From positions 6,820,001 through 6,884,000 of the forward strand of contig NZ_CP109473.1 in assembly GCF_036227405.1 (NCBI RefSeq): a stretch of 64,000 nt of DNA, given 5' to 3'. Source of the DNA: Streptomyces sp. NBC_01460 (GTDB lineage Bacteria > Actinomycetota > Actinomycetes > Streptomycetales > Streptomycetaceae). How positions within the stretch are numbered: the stretch's first letter is position 1; each line of letters starts with the position of its first letter. Shown piece after piece: positions 49,059-58,165 of this stretch. A program made the position numbers and the translations under genes. Under the pieces are notes generated by a model that made no database searches, was not told the origin of the DNA, and was given only the letters and a program-made list of their open reading frames with translations.

Positions 49059-49691
49059 TCAGCGCCGGATCAGGCGACGGGCGGTCGCCGCGGCCACGGC
49101 CGACGTGCGTGAGGCGACGCCGAGCTTCGCGTAGATGTGCACCAGATGGGACTTCACCGTCGCCTGGCTCAGGAAGAGCTTCTTGCTGATCTGCTGATTC
49201 GACAGGCCCTCACCGACCAGCTGGAGCACCTCCAGCTCACGCCTGGTCAAGGCCTGGGCCGGTGTCCGCATGCGGTCCATCAGCCGGTGCGCCACCGCCG
49301 GAGCCAGCGCCGAGCGGCCGGCGGCCGCCGTGCGCACGGCGGCTGCCAGCTCCTGGGGCGGGGAGTCCTTCAGCAGATAGCCGCCGGCGCCCGCCTCGAC
49401 GGCGGCCAGGATGTCGGCGTCCGAGTCGTACGTGGTGAGGACCAGCACGTGGGGGGCGCCCGCGGCGGCGGTGATCGCCGCCGTGGCCTCCGCCCCGTGC
49501 ATGCCCGGGCCGAACTGCAGGTCCATCAGGACCACGTCGCACACACCGGTCGCGGCGATGGCGACGGCCCGTTCCGCGGTGGGGGCCTCGGCGACGACCC
49601 GGAAGTCCGGCTCGGTGTCCAGGACCGCGCGCAGGCCCGCCCGCACCACCGGGTGGTCGTCGGCGAGGAGCAGCCGGATCGGGTCCGTCAC
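49059..49691 (-). CDS. NarL/LuxR-family response regulator
   Basis: 210 residues from a GTG overlapping the kinase stop by 4 nt. The receiver domain (1-120) has Asp11, Asp12, phospho-acceptor Asp57 (CDVVLMDLQF), Thr in VLTTYDSD and Lys in YLLKDSPP. The C-terminal LuxR helix-turn-helix reads LTRRELEVLQLVGEGLSNQQ and ATVKSHLVHIYAKLG. It probably controls the divergent ABC exporter, the usual pattern for such trios. Confidence 0.95.
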   Translation of the reverse strand: MTDPIRLLLADDHPVVRAGLRAVLDTEPDFRVVAEAPTAERAVAIAATGVCDVVLMDLQFGPGMHGAEATAAITAAAGAPHVLVLTTYDSDADILAAVEAGAGGYLLKDSPPQELAAAVRTAAAGRSALAPAVAHRLMDRMRTPAQALTRRELEVLQLVGEGLSNQQISKKLFLSQATVKSHLVHIYAKLGVASRTSAVAAATARRLIRR

Positions 49692-50914
49692 GCTGCCCTG
49701 CCCTCTGGGGCGCCGCCGCTCGCCGGGCCGTGTCCGTCGGCGGCCGGGAGGGGCAGGGTGACGGCGACGGCCGTGCCCTGGCCGGGCCCCGACTCCACAC
49801 TCAGCGTCCCGCCCAGCGACCGGGCCCTCGCACGCATCGCGAGCAGCCCGAAGCCGCCGCCGGAGGTGCTCGCGGGTGCGGCGGCCGTGTCGAAGCCGTG
49901 GCCGTCGTCCACGACGTCCAGGGAGACCGACGTCTCCATGAAGCTGAGGGTGATCTCGGTCCGGCGTGCCCCGGAGTGCTGGACCGCGTTGGCCAGCGAC
50001 GACTGCGCGGTGCGCAGCAGCGCCACCTCGTACGGGGTGGGCAGCCCGACCGGCCTGCCACTGACGGCGAACCGCACCGTGAGGTCCGGCGCCGAGCTGC
50101 GGGCCGAGAGACGGGCCAGGGCCGCCGCCAGGGAGCCCTGCTGCAGGTCCGGCGGGGTCAGGGCCCGGACGAAGCGGCGGGCCTCGGCCAGGTTGTCCTG
50201 GGCGGCCTCGCGGGCGCGCCGGACGTGCGGGGTCGCGGGTGCGTCCTCGGGGAGCGAACGCTCGGCGGCCCGCAGCAGGAGCTGGATGCTCGAAAGCCCC
50301 TGGGCCAGGGTGTCGTGGATCTCCCGGGCGAGCCGCTCCCGCTCGGCCAGGGTGCCCGCGGCGCGCTCCGCGTCGGCGAGCTCCGCCCGGGTGGAGACGA
50401 GCTCGTCGATGAGCTCGCGGCGCCGCTCGCTCTCGCTGAACAGCACCTCGTACCCCCGTACGGTCGCGACGGCCACCGCCGCGCCGAGCAGCGGACCGAT
50501 GAAGGCGCCCGGAGTGACCTCCTGCTCGTGCAGCAAGAAACCGCTGATCGTGGCCGCGGCGGTGACCGCGACGGCGGGCAGCCCCCACCGCAGCGGCAGC
50601 AGGTGCAGTTGCAGGAAGTAGAGGGGGAACGCCACCCACAGCGCTTCGGGAGACAGGGCGAGCAGCGCCAGCCACACCGCCCCCAGCGCGATGAGCCAGA
50701 GCGATGCGGCGCGGGTGTGCTGTTGAACGGCGGGGGCGAGCACGCCCGCCAGGTACAGGGCGGCCATCACGCCCGCAACCCCGACGACGGCCGTGGCGTG
50801 CGGTGTGCCGTCGCCGGTCGCGCGCAGCGCGGCGAGCATCAGCAGTCCCACCAGCAGCGCGTGCAGACAGAGCCGCAGTGCGGTGGTGACGGGGGTGGGG
50901 GCACGCGGATCCAT
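49688..50914 (-). CDS. Sensor histidine kinase (HisKA_3 type)
   Basis: 408 residues from the ATG at 50914. About five to six membrane segments occupy 10-155. The HisKA_3 phospho-acceptor His200 is in LAREIHDTLAQGLSSIQ and the ATPase domain has LANAVQHSGA, VDDGHGFD and GGGFGLLAMRARARSLGG. It lacks an obvious extracellular sensor domain, so it may sense the membrane. Overlaps the regulator gene by 4 nt and is divergent from the ABC exporter. Confidence 0.94.
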   Translation of the reverse strand: MDPRAPTPVTTALRLCLHALLVGLLMLAALRATGDGTPHATAVVGVAGVMAALYLAGVLAPAVQQHTRAASLWLIALGAVWLALLALSPEALWVAFPLYFLQLHLLPLRWGLPAVAVTAAATISGFLLHEQEVTPGAFIGPLLGAAVAVATVRGYEVLFSESERRRELIDELVSTRAELADAERAAGTLAERERLAREIHDTLAQGLSSIQLLLRAAERSLPEDAPATPHVRRAREAAQDNLAEARRFVRALTPPDLQQGSLAAALARLSARSSAPDLTVRFAVSGRPVGLPTPYEVALLRTAQSSLANAVQHSGARRTEITLSFMETSVSLDVVDDGHGFDTAAAPASTSGGGFGLLAMRARARSLGGTLSVESGPGQGTAVAVTLPLPAADGHGPASGGAPEGRAA

Positions 50915-51024
50915 GGTCGTTCCAGCGTAGACGCGCCAGGCGCCGGGCCGGTCAACCGAAAGGTTGATGTGGGCCCCGTCCGGCGCGCGATGTCCCCACG
51001 GGCCCGGAACCCGAGTCTTGAGCC

Positions 51025-52104
51025 ATGTTTGTCGCATGGAGAGATCTACGGTTCGCCCGCGGCCGCTTCGCCCTCATGGGCACGGTCGTCGTGCTGATCA
51101 CGCTGCTCGTCGGACTGCTGTCGGGCCTCACCGCGGGCCTGGGCAGGGAGAACACCTCGGCCGTCACCGGGCTGGACGCCGACCGCCTCGCGTTCGCCGC
51201 ACCGCCGGACGGCCGGTCGGTGTCCTTCTCCGACTCGGCCGTCGAGGAGAGCGCCTGGCGCACCTGGGCGGAGCGGCCGGGGATCTCCTCCGCGCGGCCG
51301 CTGGGCATCCGGACGCTGAACGCCTCCACGGGCGAGGGGAGGCGTACGGCCGCCGTGTCGGCGTTCGGCGCCGAACCGGACGGTGGGCTCGCGCCCTCCG
51401 GCGTGGGGGCGGGCCGGATCGTGCTGTCGGAGAAGGCCGCCGGTGAGCTCGGCGCACGGACCGGTGACACGCTCGGACTCGGCGGTCACCGGATGACCGT
51501 GTCGGCGGTCGGCGGTGACGCCTCGTACAGCCACACCCCGGTGGTGTGGACCTCGCTCACCGACTGGCAGCGCATCACGGGCACCGGTGGGCAGGCGACC
51601 GTGATCGCCCTGACGACGGGAGAGGGCGCCGACCTCGCCGCCGGGGACGAGCAGGCGGGCACCAGCACGCTGACCCTGGCGGACTCCGTCACGGCGATCG
51701 GCTCCTACCAGGCCGAGAACGGCTCGCTCCAGCTGATGCGCGGTTTCCTCTTCGCCATCTCCGCGCTCGTCATCGGCGCCTTCTTCACGGTCTGGACGAT
51801 CCAGCGCAGCGGCGACGTGGCGGTGCTCAAGGCGCTGGGCGCCTCCACCCCGTATCTGCTGAAGGACGCGCTCGGGCAGGCCGTGGTGATGCTGGCCGTC
51901 GGCACCGGCCTCGGTACCGGGCTCGCGGCGGCGATCGGCGCGCTGGTCGGCGGGGACGGCGGCTTCGTGCCGTTCGTCCTCGACGCGTCGACCGTGCTCG
52001 CCCCGGCCGGCGTGATGATCGTCCTCGGCGCGCTCGGGGCCGCCCTGTCCGTCCGGCGGATCACCGCCGTCGACCCCCTCACCGCACTCGGGAGCGCCCG
52101 ATGA
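51025..52104 (+). CDS. FtsX/MacB-type ABC permease
   Basis: 359 residues. One N-terminal membrane segment (FALMGTVVVLITLLVGLLSG), a large external domain (about 45-230) and three C-terminal segments (from MRGFLFAISALVIGAFFTVW onward) give the MacB/LolCE topology. It works with the ATPase encoded next (ATGA overlap) to expel a peptide, lipid or drug, or to signal mechanically. Divergent from the two-component system. Confidence 0.92.
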   Translation: MFVAWRDLRFARGRFALMGTVVVLITLLVGLLSGLTAGLGRENTSAVTGLDADRLAFAAPPDGRSVSFSDSAVEESAWRTWAERPGISSARPLGIRTLNASTGEGRRTAAVSAFGAEPDGGLAPSGVGAGRIVLSEKAAGELGARTGDTLGLGGHRMTVSAVGGDASYSHTPVVWTSLTDWQRITGTGGQATVIALTTGEGADLAAGDEQAGTSTLTLADSVTAIGSYQAENGSLQLMRGFLFAISALVIGAFFTVWTIQRSGDVAVLKALGASTPYLLKDALGQAVVMLAVGTGLGTGLAAAIGALVGGDGGFVPFVLDASTVLAPAGVMIVLGALGAALSVRRITAVDPLTALGSAR

Positions 52105-52781
52105 CCCTCACCCTCACCGATGTCACGCTCACCTACCCCGACGGCGACACCCGGCTCACCGCACTCGACCGGGTCTCCCTGGACGTGCCGGCGGGCACAC
52201 TCACGGCGGTCGTCGGACCCTCCGGGTCGGGGAAGTCCAGCCTCCTCGCGGTGGCGGCCACGCTCGTCACCCCGGACCACGGGCGGATCACCGTCGCGGG
52301 TACGCGGACCGCGGGGCTCAGCCGCGCCGACAAGGCGGCCCTGCGCCGGGACCGCGTCGGCATCGTCTTCCAGCAGCCCCATCTGCTGCCGTCCCTCACC
52401 GCCGTGGAGCAGCTCCAGGTGATGGCGCATCTGTCGCAGCGCTCCGTGGGCGCGACCCGGGGCCGGGCCATGGATCTCCTGGACGCGGTGGGCCTGGCCG
52501 ACAGGGCGAGCCACAGGCCGCACCAGATGTCGGGCGGTCAACGTCAGCGGATCAACATCGCCCGGGCCCTGATGAACGAACCGGCGGTGCTGCTCGTCGA
52601 CGAGCCGACCAGCGCCCTCGACCACGAACGGGGCGCGGCCGTCCTCGACCTGCTGCTCGGCCTGACCCGGCAACGCTCCACGGCCACGGTGATGGTCACC
52701 CACGACCGGGCACACCTGGGCCGGGTGGACAGGACGGTGAGCATGGAGGACGGACGCCTGTCGGTGCCCGCCCCGGCCTGA
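52101..52781 (+). CDS. ABC transporter ATPase (MacB/LolD type)
   Basis: 226 residues. Walker A GPSGSGKSS, Q-loop IVFQQPHLLP, signature MSGGQRQRINIARAL, Walker B LLVDEPTSALD and the switch His in MVTHD are all present. The ATG overlaps the permease stop. It energises the FtsX-type permease and completes a kinase/regulator/exporter module. Confidence 0.95.
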   Translation: MTLTLTDVTLTYPDGDTRLTALDRVSLDVPAGTLTAVVGPSGSGKSSLLAVAATLVTPDHGRITVAGTRTAGLSRADKAALRRDRVGIVFQQPHLLPSLTAVEQLQVMAHLSQRSVGATRGRAMDLLDAVGLADRASHRPHQMSGGQRQRINIARALMNEPAVLLVDEPTSALDHERGAAVLDLLLGLTRQRSTATVMVTHDRAHLGRVDRTVSMEDGRLSVPAPA

Positions 52782-52853
52782 GGGACCGGCCGGGGGAGAG
52801 GCGGGCGCCTGCCGACGAAGAGGGCCGGGGTGCCTGACAGGGAGCGCGCGGCG

Positions 52854-53657
52854 TCAGCCCGCCGAGCCCCCGCTGCTCGCCAGCGCCTCGGAGAGCTCCT
52901 TCGCGATCTGCTGCAGGATCGGCACGATCCGCTCGGTCGCCGCCTCGGTCACCCGGCCCGCGGGCCCGGAGATGGAGATGGCGGCCGAGGTCGGGGAGTC
53001 GGGCACCTGGACGGCGAGGCAGCGCACCCCGATCTCCTGCTCGTTGTCGTCCACCGCGTAGCCCGCCCGCCGCACCAGTTCGAGCGCGTCGAGGAAGCCG
53101 TCCGGTGTGGTGATCGTCTTGTCGGTGGCCGCGGGCATGCCCGTACGGGCCAGCAGGGCCCGTACCTCGTCCGCCGGGGTGTGGGCGAGGAGAGCCTTGC
53201 CCACACCCGTGGAGTGCGGGAGGACCCGGCGGCCCACCTCCGTGAACATCCGCATCGAATGCTTCGACGGGACCTGGGCGACGTAGACGATCTCGTCCCC
53301 GTCGAGCAGGGCCATGTTCGCCGTCTCGCCGGTCTCCTCGACCAGGCGCTGGAGATACGGCCGCGCCCAGGTGCCCAGCAGCCGGGACGCGGACTCGCCG
53401 AGGCGGATCAGGCGCGGGCCCAGCGCGTAGCGCCGGTTGGGCTGCTGGCGTACGTAGCCGCAGACGACCAGGGTGCGCATCAGCCGGTGGATGGTCGGCA
53501 GGGGCAGCCCGCTGCTCGCGGAGAGCTCGCTCAGTCCGACCTCACCCCCGGCATCCGCCATGCGCTCCAGCAGATCGAAGGCACGTTCGAGGGACTGCAC
53601 GCCGCCGCTGGGACCGGCGGGCTTGGAGTCGGATGTGCTGGCGTGGGACGGCGGCAC
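52854..53657 (-). CDS. allR: IclR-family regulator, probable AllR
   Basis: 267 residues from a GTG. Residues about 20-80 form the IclR winged helix (GGEVGLSELSASSGLPLPTIHRLMRTLVVCGYVRQQ). The effector domain follows, with LLDGDEIVYVAQVPS, LPHSTGVGKALLAHTP and GYAVDDNEQEIGVRCLAV. It is divergent from allB-alc, exactly as the allantoin repressor AllR of S. coelicolor, whose ligands are allantoin-pathway intermediates. The motif-A operators at gcl, hyi, aceB and its own intergenic region are its likely targets. Confidence 0.9.
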   Translation of the reverse strand: MPPSHASTSDSKPAGPSGGVQSLERAFDLLERMADAGGEVGLSELSASSGLPLPTIHRLMRTLVVCGYVRQQPNRRYALGPRLIRLGESASRLLGTWARPYLQRLVEETGETANMALLDGDEIVYVAQVPSKHSMRMFTEVGRRVLPHSTGVGKALLAHTPADEVRALLARTGMPAATDKTITTPDGFLDALELVRRAGYAVDDNEQEIGVRCLAVQVPDSPTSAAISISGPAGRVTEAATERIVPILQQIAKELSEALASSGGSAG

Positions 53658-53831
53658 GTCAACGGTCCTTTCGAAGCGGAGGCAAGGCAGCAGCCTACCG
53701 GGCTGTTCCCGATCGGCCCACTGCTCCCGGTGCGGCGTCCTTGCCGGTCAGGACCTGTTTTGTCCGGGTGTCGACGGGCAGGGCCGCGTTCGGCGTGAAG
53801 CGCGGTGGTGCCGCTCCTGGTCCATTCTACG

Positions 53832-53867
53832 TTCCGCCTGGTGAAAATGAACTTTTACTTCGTGGAA
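53832..53867. promoter_or_regulatory. Degenerate motif A pair between allR and allB
   Basis: TTCCGCCTGGTGAAA (53832-53846) and TTTTACTTCGTGGAA (53853-53867) lie 21 bp apart with a 6-nt spacer, the geometry of the gcl, hyi and aceB operators, but with weaker half-sites. It would suit autoregulation of allR and repression of allB. Confidence 0.55.
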
Positions 53868-53923
53868 ATATCCAATCGCTGTCGCCCGTGGTCCACTGAT
53901 CGCCGCACGGGGAAGGTGAGGTC

Positions 53924-53971
53924 TTGACGGGCTGCTTTCCCGAGTGAAGACTCCTTCAACAAATCGTTGAA
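53924..53971 (+). promoter_or_regulatory. allB promoter and motif B
   Basis: TTGACG (53924-53929) and AAGACT (53947-53952), 17 bp apart, are the likely promoter. The perfect palindrome TTCAACAAATCGTTGAA (53955-53971) follows at the expected start site, 18 nt before the GTG start. Confidence 0.7.
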
Positions 53972-53989
53972 ACTGCGTGAGGAGCACAG

Positions 53990-55333
53990 GTGTCCGGTGT
54001 GGACGTGAAGCTGGTACTCCGCTCGACGCGCGTCGTCACCCCCGAGGGAACCCGCGCGGCTTCCGTCCTCGTGGCCGGCGGGGAGATCGAGGCGGTCCTG
54101 CCGTACGAGTCCGAGGTGCCGGCCGGTGCCTGTGTGGAGGATTTCGGTGATGATGTCCTGTTGCCGGGTCTGGTCGATACGCATGTTCATGTGAATGATC
54201 CGGGGCGTGCGGAGTGGGAGGGTTTCTGGACGGCGACCCGTGCGGCGGCGGCCGGTGGTATCACGACGCTGCTGGACATGCCGTTGAACTCGTTGCCGCC
54301 GACGACGACGGTGGGGAACCTGCGGGTGAAGCAGGAGGTTGCCGCCCCCAAGGCGCATGTCGACACGGGTTTCTGGGGTGGTGCGCTGCCGTCGAACGTG
54401 AAGGATCTGCGGCCTCTGTTCGAGGCGGGGGTGTTCGGTTTCAAGTGTTTCCTGTCGCCGTCCGGGGTGGAGGAGTTCCCTGAGCTGGATCAGGAGCAGT
54501 TGGCGCGGTCGATGGCGGAGATCGCGGGTTTCGGGGGGCTGCTGATCGTGCATGCGGAGGATCCGCATCATCTGGCGGCGGCTCCGCAGCGGAGCGGGGA
54601 GAGGTACGCCGATTTCCTGGCCTCGCGTCCGCGGGACGCGGAGAACACGGCGATCGGGAATCTGATCGCTCATGCCAGGCGGTTGAGCGCGCGTGTTCAT
54701 GTGCTGCATCTGTCGTCGTCGGACGCGTTGCCGTTGATCGCGGCGGCGAAGGCGGAGGGGGTGCGGGTGTCGGTGGAGTCGTGTCCGCATTTCCTGACGC
54801 TGACGGCGGAGGAGGTTCCGGACGGGGCGACGGAGTTCAAGTGCTGTCCGCCGATCCGGGAGGCGGCGAACCAGGACGCGTTGTGGGCGGGGCTGGCGGA
54901 CGGGACGATCGACTGCATCGTGTCGGACCACTCGCCGTGCACCACGGATCTGAAGACTCCGGACTTCGCGTCGGCGTGGGGTGGGATCTCCTCGCTGCAG
55001 CTGGGTCTGCCGGCGGTCTGGACCGAGGCGCGTCGGCGTGGGCACGGTCTGGAGGACGTGGTGCGGTGGATGTCGGCGGGGCCGGCGGCGCTGGCCGGGC
55101 TGAGTCGTAAGGGTGCGATCGAGGTGGGGCGGGACGCCGACTTCGCGGTCCTGGCTCCCGAGGAGACGTTCACCGTCGATCCGGCGGGGTTGTTCCACCG
55201 CAACCAGGTCACCGCCTACGCGGGCAAGACCCTCCACGGCGTCGTCAGGTCCACCTGGCTGCGCGGCACGCGGATCGCGGCCGACGGCGTCCTCACCGAA
55301 CCCACCGGCCGCCTCCTCGAAAGGAACCACTGA
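53990..55333 (+). CDS. allB: Allantoinase
   Basis: 447 residues from a GTG (GAGGAG upstream). The amidohydrolase metal site is seen in [14 protein letters not shown], the carboxylated Lys in [11 protein letters not shown], His in IVHAEDPHH and [10 protein letters not shown], and Asp in SDHSPCT. It hydrolyses allantoin to allantoate. Codon use changes sharply inside the gene: from about 54125 to 55200 many codons end in T or G (GAT, CAT, GTT, GGT, TTG), while both ends use the normal C-ending codons. This suggests a recombined central segment. Confidence 0.96.
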   Translation: MSGVDVKLVLRSTRVVTPEGTRAASVLVAGGEIEAVLPYESEVPAGACVEDFGDDVLLPGLVDTHVHVNDPGRAEWEGFWTATRAAAAGGITTLLDMPLNSLPPTTTVGNLRVKQEVAAPKAHVDTGFWGGALPSNVKDLRPLFEAGVFGFKCFLSPSGVEEFPELDQEQLARSMAEIAGFGGLLIVHAEDPHHLAAAPQRSGERYADFLASRPRDAENTAIGNLIAHARRLSARVHVLHLSSSDALPLIAAAKAEGVRVSVESCPHFLTLTAEEVPDGATEFKCCPPIREAANQDALWAGLADGTIDCIVSDHSPCTTDLKTPDFASAWGGISSLQLGLPAVWTEARRRGHGLEDVVRWMSAGPAALAGLSRKGAIEVGRDADFAVLAPEETFTVDPAGLFHRNQVTAYAGKTLHGVVRSTWLRGTRIAADGVLTEPTGRLLERNH

Positions 55334-55335
55334 CC

Positions 55336-56451
55336 ATGACGGCGACACCGCACTTCACCGGCGACGCGAGCCCGTACGGAGGCGGCGACCCGTACGCCGA
55401 CCACCGCACCGCCGACTTCCCCTTCACCCAGCTCGTGGACCTCGCCGACCGGCGGCTCGGCGCGGGGGTCGTCGCCGCCAACGACGAGTTCTTCGCCGAG
55501 CGCGAGAACCTGCTGAAGCCGGAGCCCGCGGAGTTCGACCCCGAACGCTTCGGTCACAAGGGCAAGATCATGGACGGCTGGGAGACCCGCCGCCGGCGCG
55601 GTGCGGGCGCCGACGAGCCGCACCCCACCGACGAGGACCACGACTGGGCCCTCGTACGCCTCGGTGCCCCCGGCGTGGTGCGCGGTCTCATCGTCGACAC
55701 GGCGCACTTCCGCGGCAACTACCCGCAGTCGGTCTCCGTCGAGGCGACCTCGCTGCCCGGCTCCCCGTCACCCGAGGACCTCCTCGCACCCGACGTGAAG
55801 TGGACGACCCTCGTGCCCCGTACGGCCGTCGGCGGCCACGCCGCGAACGGCTTCGTGGTCGACGCGGGGCAGCGCTTCACCCACCTGCGGGTCAACCAGC
55901 ACCCCGACGGCGGCATAGCCCGGCTGCGCGTCCACGGCGAGGTGGCCCCCGACCCGGCGTGGCTGGCCGCCCTCGGTACGTTCGACGTGGTCGCCCTGGA
56001 GAACGGCGGCGAGGTCGAGGACGCCTCCGACCGCTTCTACTCCCCGGCCACCAACACCATCGCGCCGGGCCGCTCCCGCAAGATGGACGACGGCTGGGAG
56101 ACGCGCCGCCGACGCGACAAGGGCAACGACTGGATCCGCTACCGGCTGGTCGAGCAGTCCGAGATCAGGGCGGTCGAGATCGACACCGCCTACCTCAAGG
56201 GCAACGCGGCCGGATGGGCGGAGATCTCGGTGAGTGACGGTGAGGACGGCCGGCCGGCCGTGCTTCTGCCCCGCACCCGCCTGCAGCCCGACACGAACCA
56301 CCGGTTCGTCCTGCCGGAGCCGGTGCGCGGCACCCATGTCCGGATCGACATCTTCCCGGACGGCGGCATCTCCCGGCTGCGCCTCTTCGGCTCGCTCACC
56401 GAGGAGGGGGCGGCGCGGCTGACCGCCCGTCACGAGGCGCTCGGCGGATAA
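55336..56451 (+). CDS. alc: Allantoicase
   Basis: 371 residues. Two homologous halves are visible, each with a KMDDGWETRRRR-type motif (HKGKIMDGWETRRRRGAG near 75 and SRKMDDGWETRRRRDKGND near 250) and a DxAHFRGNYPQSVS/DTAYLKGNAAGW motif, as in allantoicases. It converts allantoate to ureidoglycolate and urea. The ATG lies 2 nt after the allB stop, so the genes form one operon. A strong terminator follows. Ureidoglycolate lyase is not in the window. Confidence 0.96.
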   Translation: MTATPHFTGDASPYGGGDPYADHRTADFPFTQLVDLADRRLGAGVVAANDEFFAERENLLKPEPAEFDPERFGHKGKIMDGWETRRRRGAGADEPHPTDEDHDWALVRLGAPGVVRGLIVDTAHFRGNYPQSVSVEATSLPGSPSPEDLLAPDVKWTTLVPRTAVGGHAANGFVVDAGQRFTHLRVNQHPDGGIARLRVHGEVAPDPAWLAALGTFDVVALENGGEVEDASDRFYSPATNTIAPGRSRKMDDGWETRRRRDKGNDWIRYRLVEQSEIRAVEIDTAYLKGNAAGWAEISVSDGEDGRPAVLLPRTRLQPDTNHRFVLPEPVRGTHVRIDIFPDGGISRLRLFGSLTEEGAARLTARHEALGG

Positions 56452-56465
56452 CGCGCGACCGCGCC

Positions 56466-56503
56466 GGAACGGCGGGACGGCCCGGTGGCCGTCCCGCCGT
56501 TCC
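56466..56503. terminator. Perfect 17-bp hairpin between alc and the amidase gene
   Basis: GGAACGGCGGGACGGCC (56466-56482) pairs exactly with 56487-56503 around a 4-nt loop. It serves both convergent genes. Confidence 0.85.
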
Positions 56504-56510
56504 TGTCAGC

Positions 56511-58079
56511 TCAGCGTCCGGCCTGCAGTGCGGCCCAGGTCGCGGGGCCCACTGAGCCGTCGACGCCCAGCGAACGACCGCTCTGGTAGTCCCGCACCGC
56601 CTGCTGCGTCCCCGACCCGAACTGACCGTCCGCGGAGACGGTCCGCCCCAGGGCGGCGGTGAGGGCCCTCTGCAGGCGCTCGACCGCCGAGCCCGAGCTG
56701 CCCTGGCTGAGCACGGGAGTGGTGCCCGCCGAGAGGAGAGCGGTCCAGGTGCGCGCGCCCACGACCCCGTCCGCGCCGAGCCCGCGTGCCCGCTGGAAGG
56801 AGGTGACGGCCGCGGTGGTCTTCGAACCGAAGGTGCCGTCCACCGTGCCCGCGTCGTACCCCTGCTGGTTGAGGAGCGACTGCGCGGCCGAGACCTGGGC
56901 GCCCGACGAACCGGCGCGCAGGGTGTCGTAGGACGGGAAGGTCAGCTGGACCCCGCCGCCTCCCGTGCTGCCGCCCACCAGCTGCATGTAGTACGTCCAG
57001 TTCCAGTTCGGCCCCGGATCGGTGTGGTCGTTGTTCGGCACCTCGGAGTGACCGACGACGTGGGCGCGGTCCTTGGGGATGCCGTACCGGTTGCACAGGT
57101 GGGCGGTGAGTGCGGCGGAGGAGCGGTACATAGAGTCGGTGAACCAGCTGGGGTTGTCGACGTACCCCTCGTGTTCGATGCCGATCCCGGACGCGTTGCC
57201 CGAACGGGCGTGCCAGGCGGTGTCCTTGTCGCGGACCGTCTGGGTGATCTGACCGTCCGAGGAGCGCACCACGTAGTGGGCGCTGACCTGGGCCGAGGGG
57301 TTCTGGAACCAGCTGATCGACCCGGCGTACGAGCCCTGGGTCACGTGCACCACGATCTTGCTGATGGAGGCGGTGCGGCCGACGGCGTAGTTGGCGGTGC
57401 TGGCCGGGACCCACAGGGCCGACGGGTAGTCCGGGCTCTGGGCCGCCGCCACGGAGGCGCTCTCGTACCGGCCGCGCTCGGGTGCCACGGCGCGGGCGCG
57501 GACGGTCAGGTCCTCGCCGTCCGGGGTGCGGGCCGCGATGCCCTCGGCCAGGAAGGTGTAGACCGTGTCGGCGTAGAGGCGCGCGCCGGAGGGATCCGCC
57601 ATGCCGCCGTACCGGGCCACCAGCGGGTACCAGGCGTCGGCGTCCCGCCGTTCGGCCCGGCCGAGGCCGGCCTCGTCGGCGTAGGCGCGCAGCACGGCCG
57701 CGCCGCCACGGATGTTCGCCGCCGTGTCCTCACGCAGCGCGGAGGGGGCCTCGCCGGTGAGCCGGGAGGCCAGCTCCAGGGTGTGCCGGTCGGGGTTGCT
57801 CACCAGGTGCATCACCCCGTAGCCGCCGGCCTGGCTCGGCAGGCCCGCGTGGTCGTCGAGGTGGGTCTCCCCGTACCCGAGGGCTATCAGGAGGTCGCGC
57901 GGTACGCCGAACTCCGCGGCGGCACCGGTGAAGGCCCGGCCGACGGGGTCCGGGGCCGTGGTGCCCCCGGAGCGCGGCGCGGCGCCGGCGGGCTGCACCG
58001 CGGTGACCAGGACGGCCAGGGTTCCCAGGACGGACAGGGCTGCGCGGCGCAGGGGTGTGCGCGGCGGTCTGCGATGCAT
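56511..58079 (-). CDS. Secreted N-acetylmuramoyl-L-alanine amidase with peptidoglycan-binding repeats
   Basis: 522 residues from the ATG at 58079. A signal peptide (RRAALSVLGTLAVLVTAVQPAGA) is followed by a transglycosylase-like helical domain (about 40-150: LLIALGYGETHLDDHAGL, GGYGVMHL) and an Amidase_2 domain (about 225-365). The latter has zinc ligands in IVVHVTQG and HVVGHSEVPNNDHTDPG and shows AWHARSGN and GIEHEGY. Two peptidoglycan-binding type-1 modules follow (about 375-445 and 455-520). It should cut the amide bond of peptidoglycan outside the cell. The combined architecture suggests a developmental or cell-lysis role. Confidence 0.9.
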   Translation of the reverse strand: MHRRPPRTPLRRAALSVLGTLAVLVTAVQPAGAAPRSGGTTAPDPVGRAFTGAAAEFGVPRDLLIALGYGETHLDDHAGLPSQAGGYGVMHLVSNPDRHTLELASRLTGEAPSALREDTAANIRGGAAVLRAYADEAGLGRAERRDADAWYPLVARYGGMADPSGARLYADTVYTFLAEGIAARTPDGEDLTVRARAVAPERGRYESASVAAAQSPDYPSALWVPASTANYAVGRTASISKIVVHVTQGSYAGSISWFQNPSAQVSAHYVVRSSDGQITQTVRDKDTAWHARSGNASGIGIEHEGYVDNPSWFTDSMYRSSAALTAHLCNRYGIPKDRAHVVGHSEVPNNDHTDPGPNWNWTYYMQLVGGSTGGGGVQLTFPSYDTLRAGSSGAQVSAAQSLLNQQGYDAGTVDGTFGSKTTAAVTSFQRARGLGADGVVGARTWTALLSAGTTPVLSQGSSGSAVERLQRALTAALGRTVSADGQFGSGTQQAVRDYQSGRSLGVDGSVGPATWAALQAGR

Positions 58080-58165
58080 CGGTGTGCCTCCGGTAGGAAG
58101 GGTGGCTTCGGGCGCGCGGTGGCAGAGCCCGGCTGTGAGCGGTCGTGCCGTCGTGCCGTCGCGCC

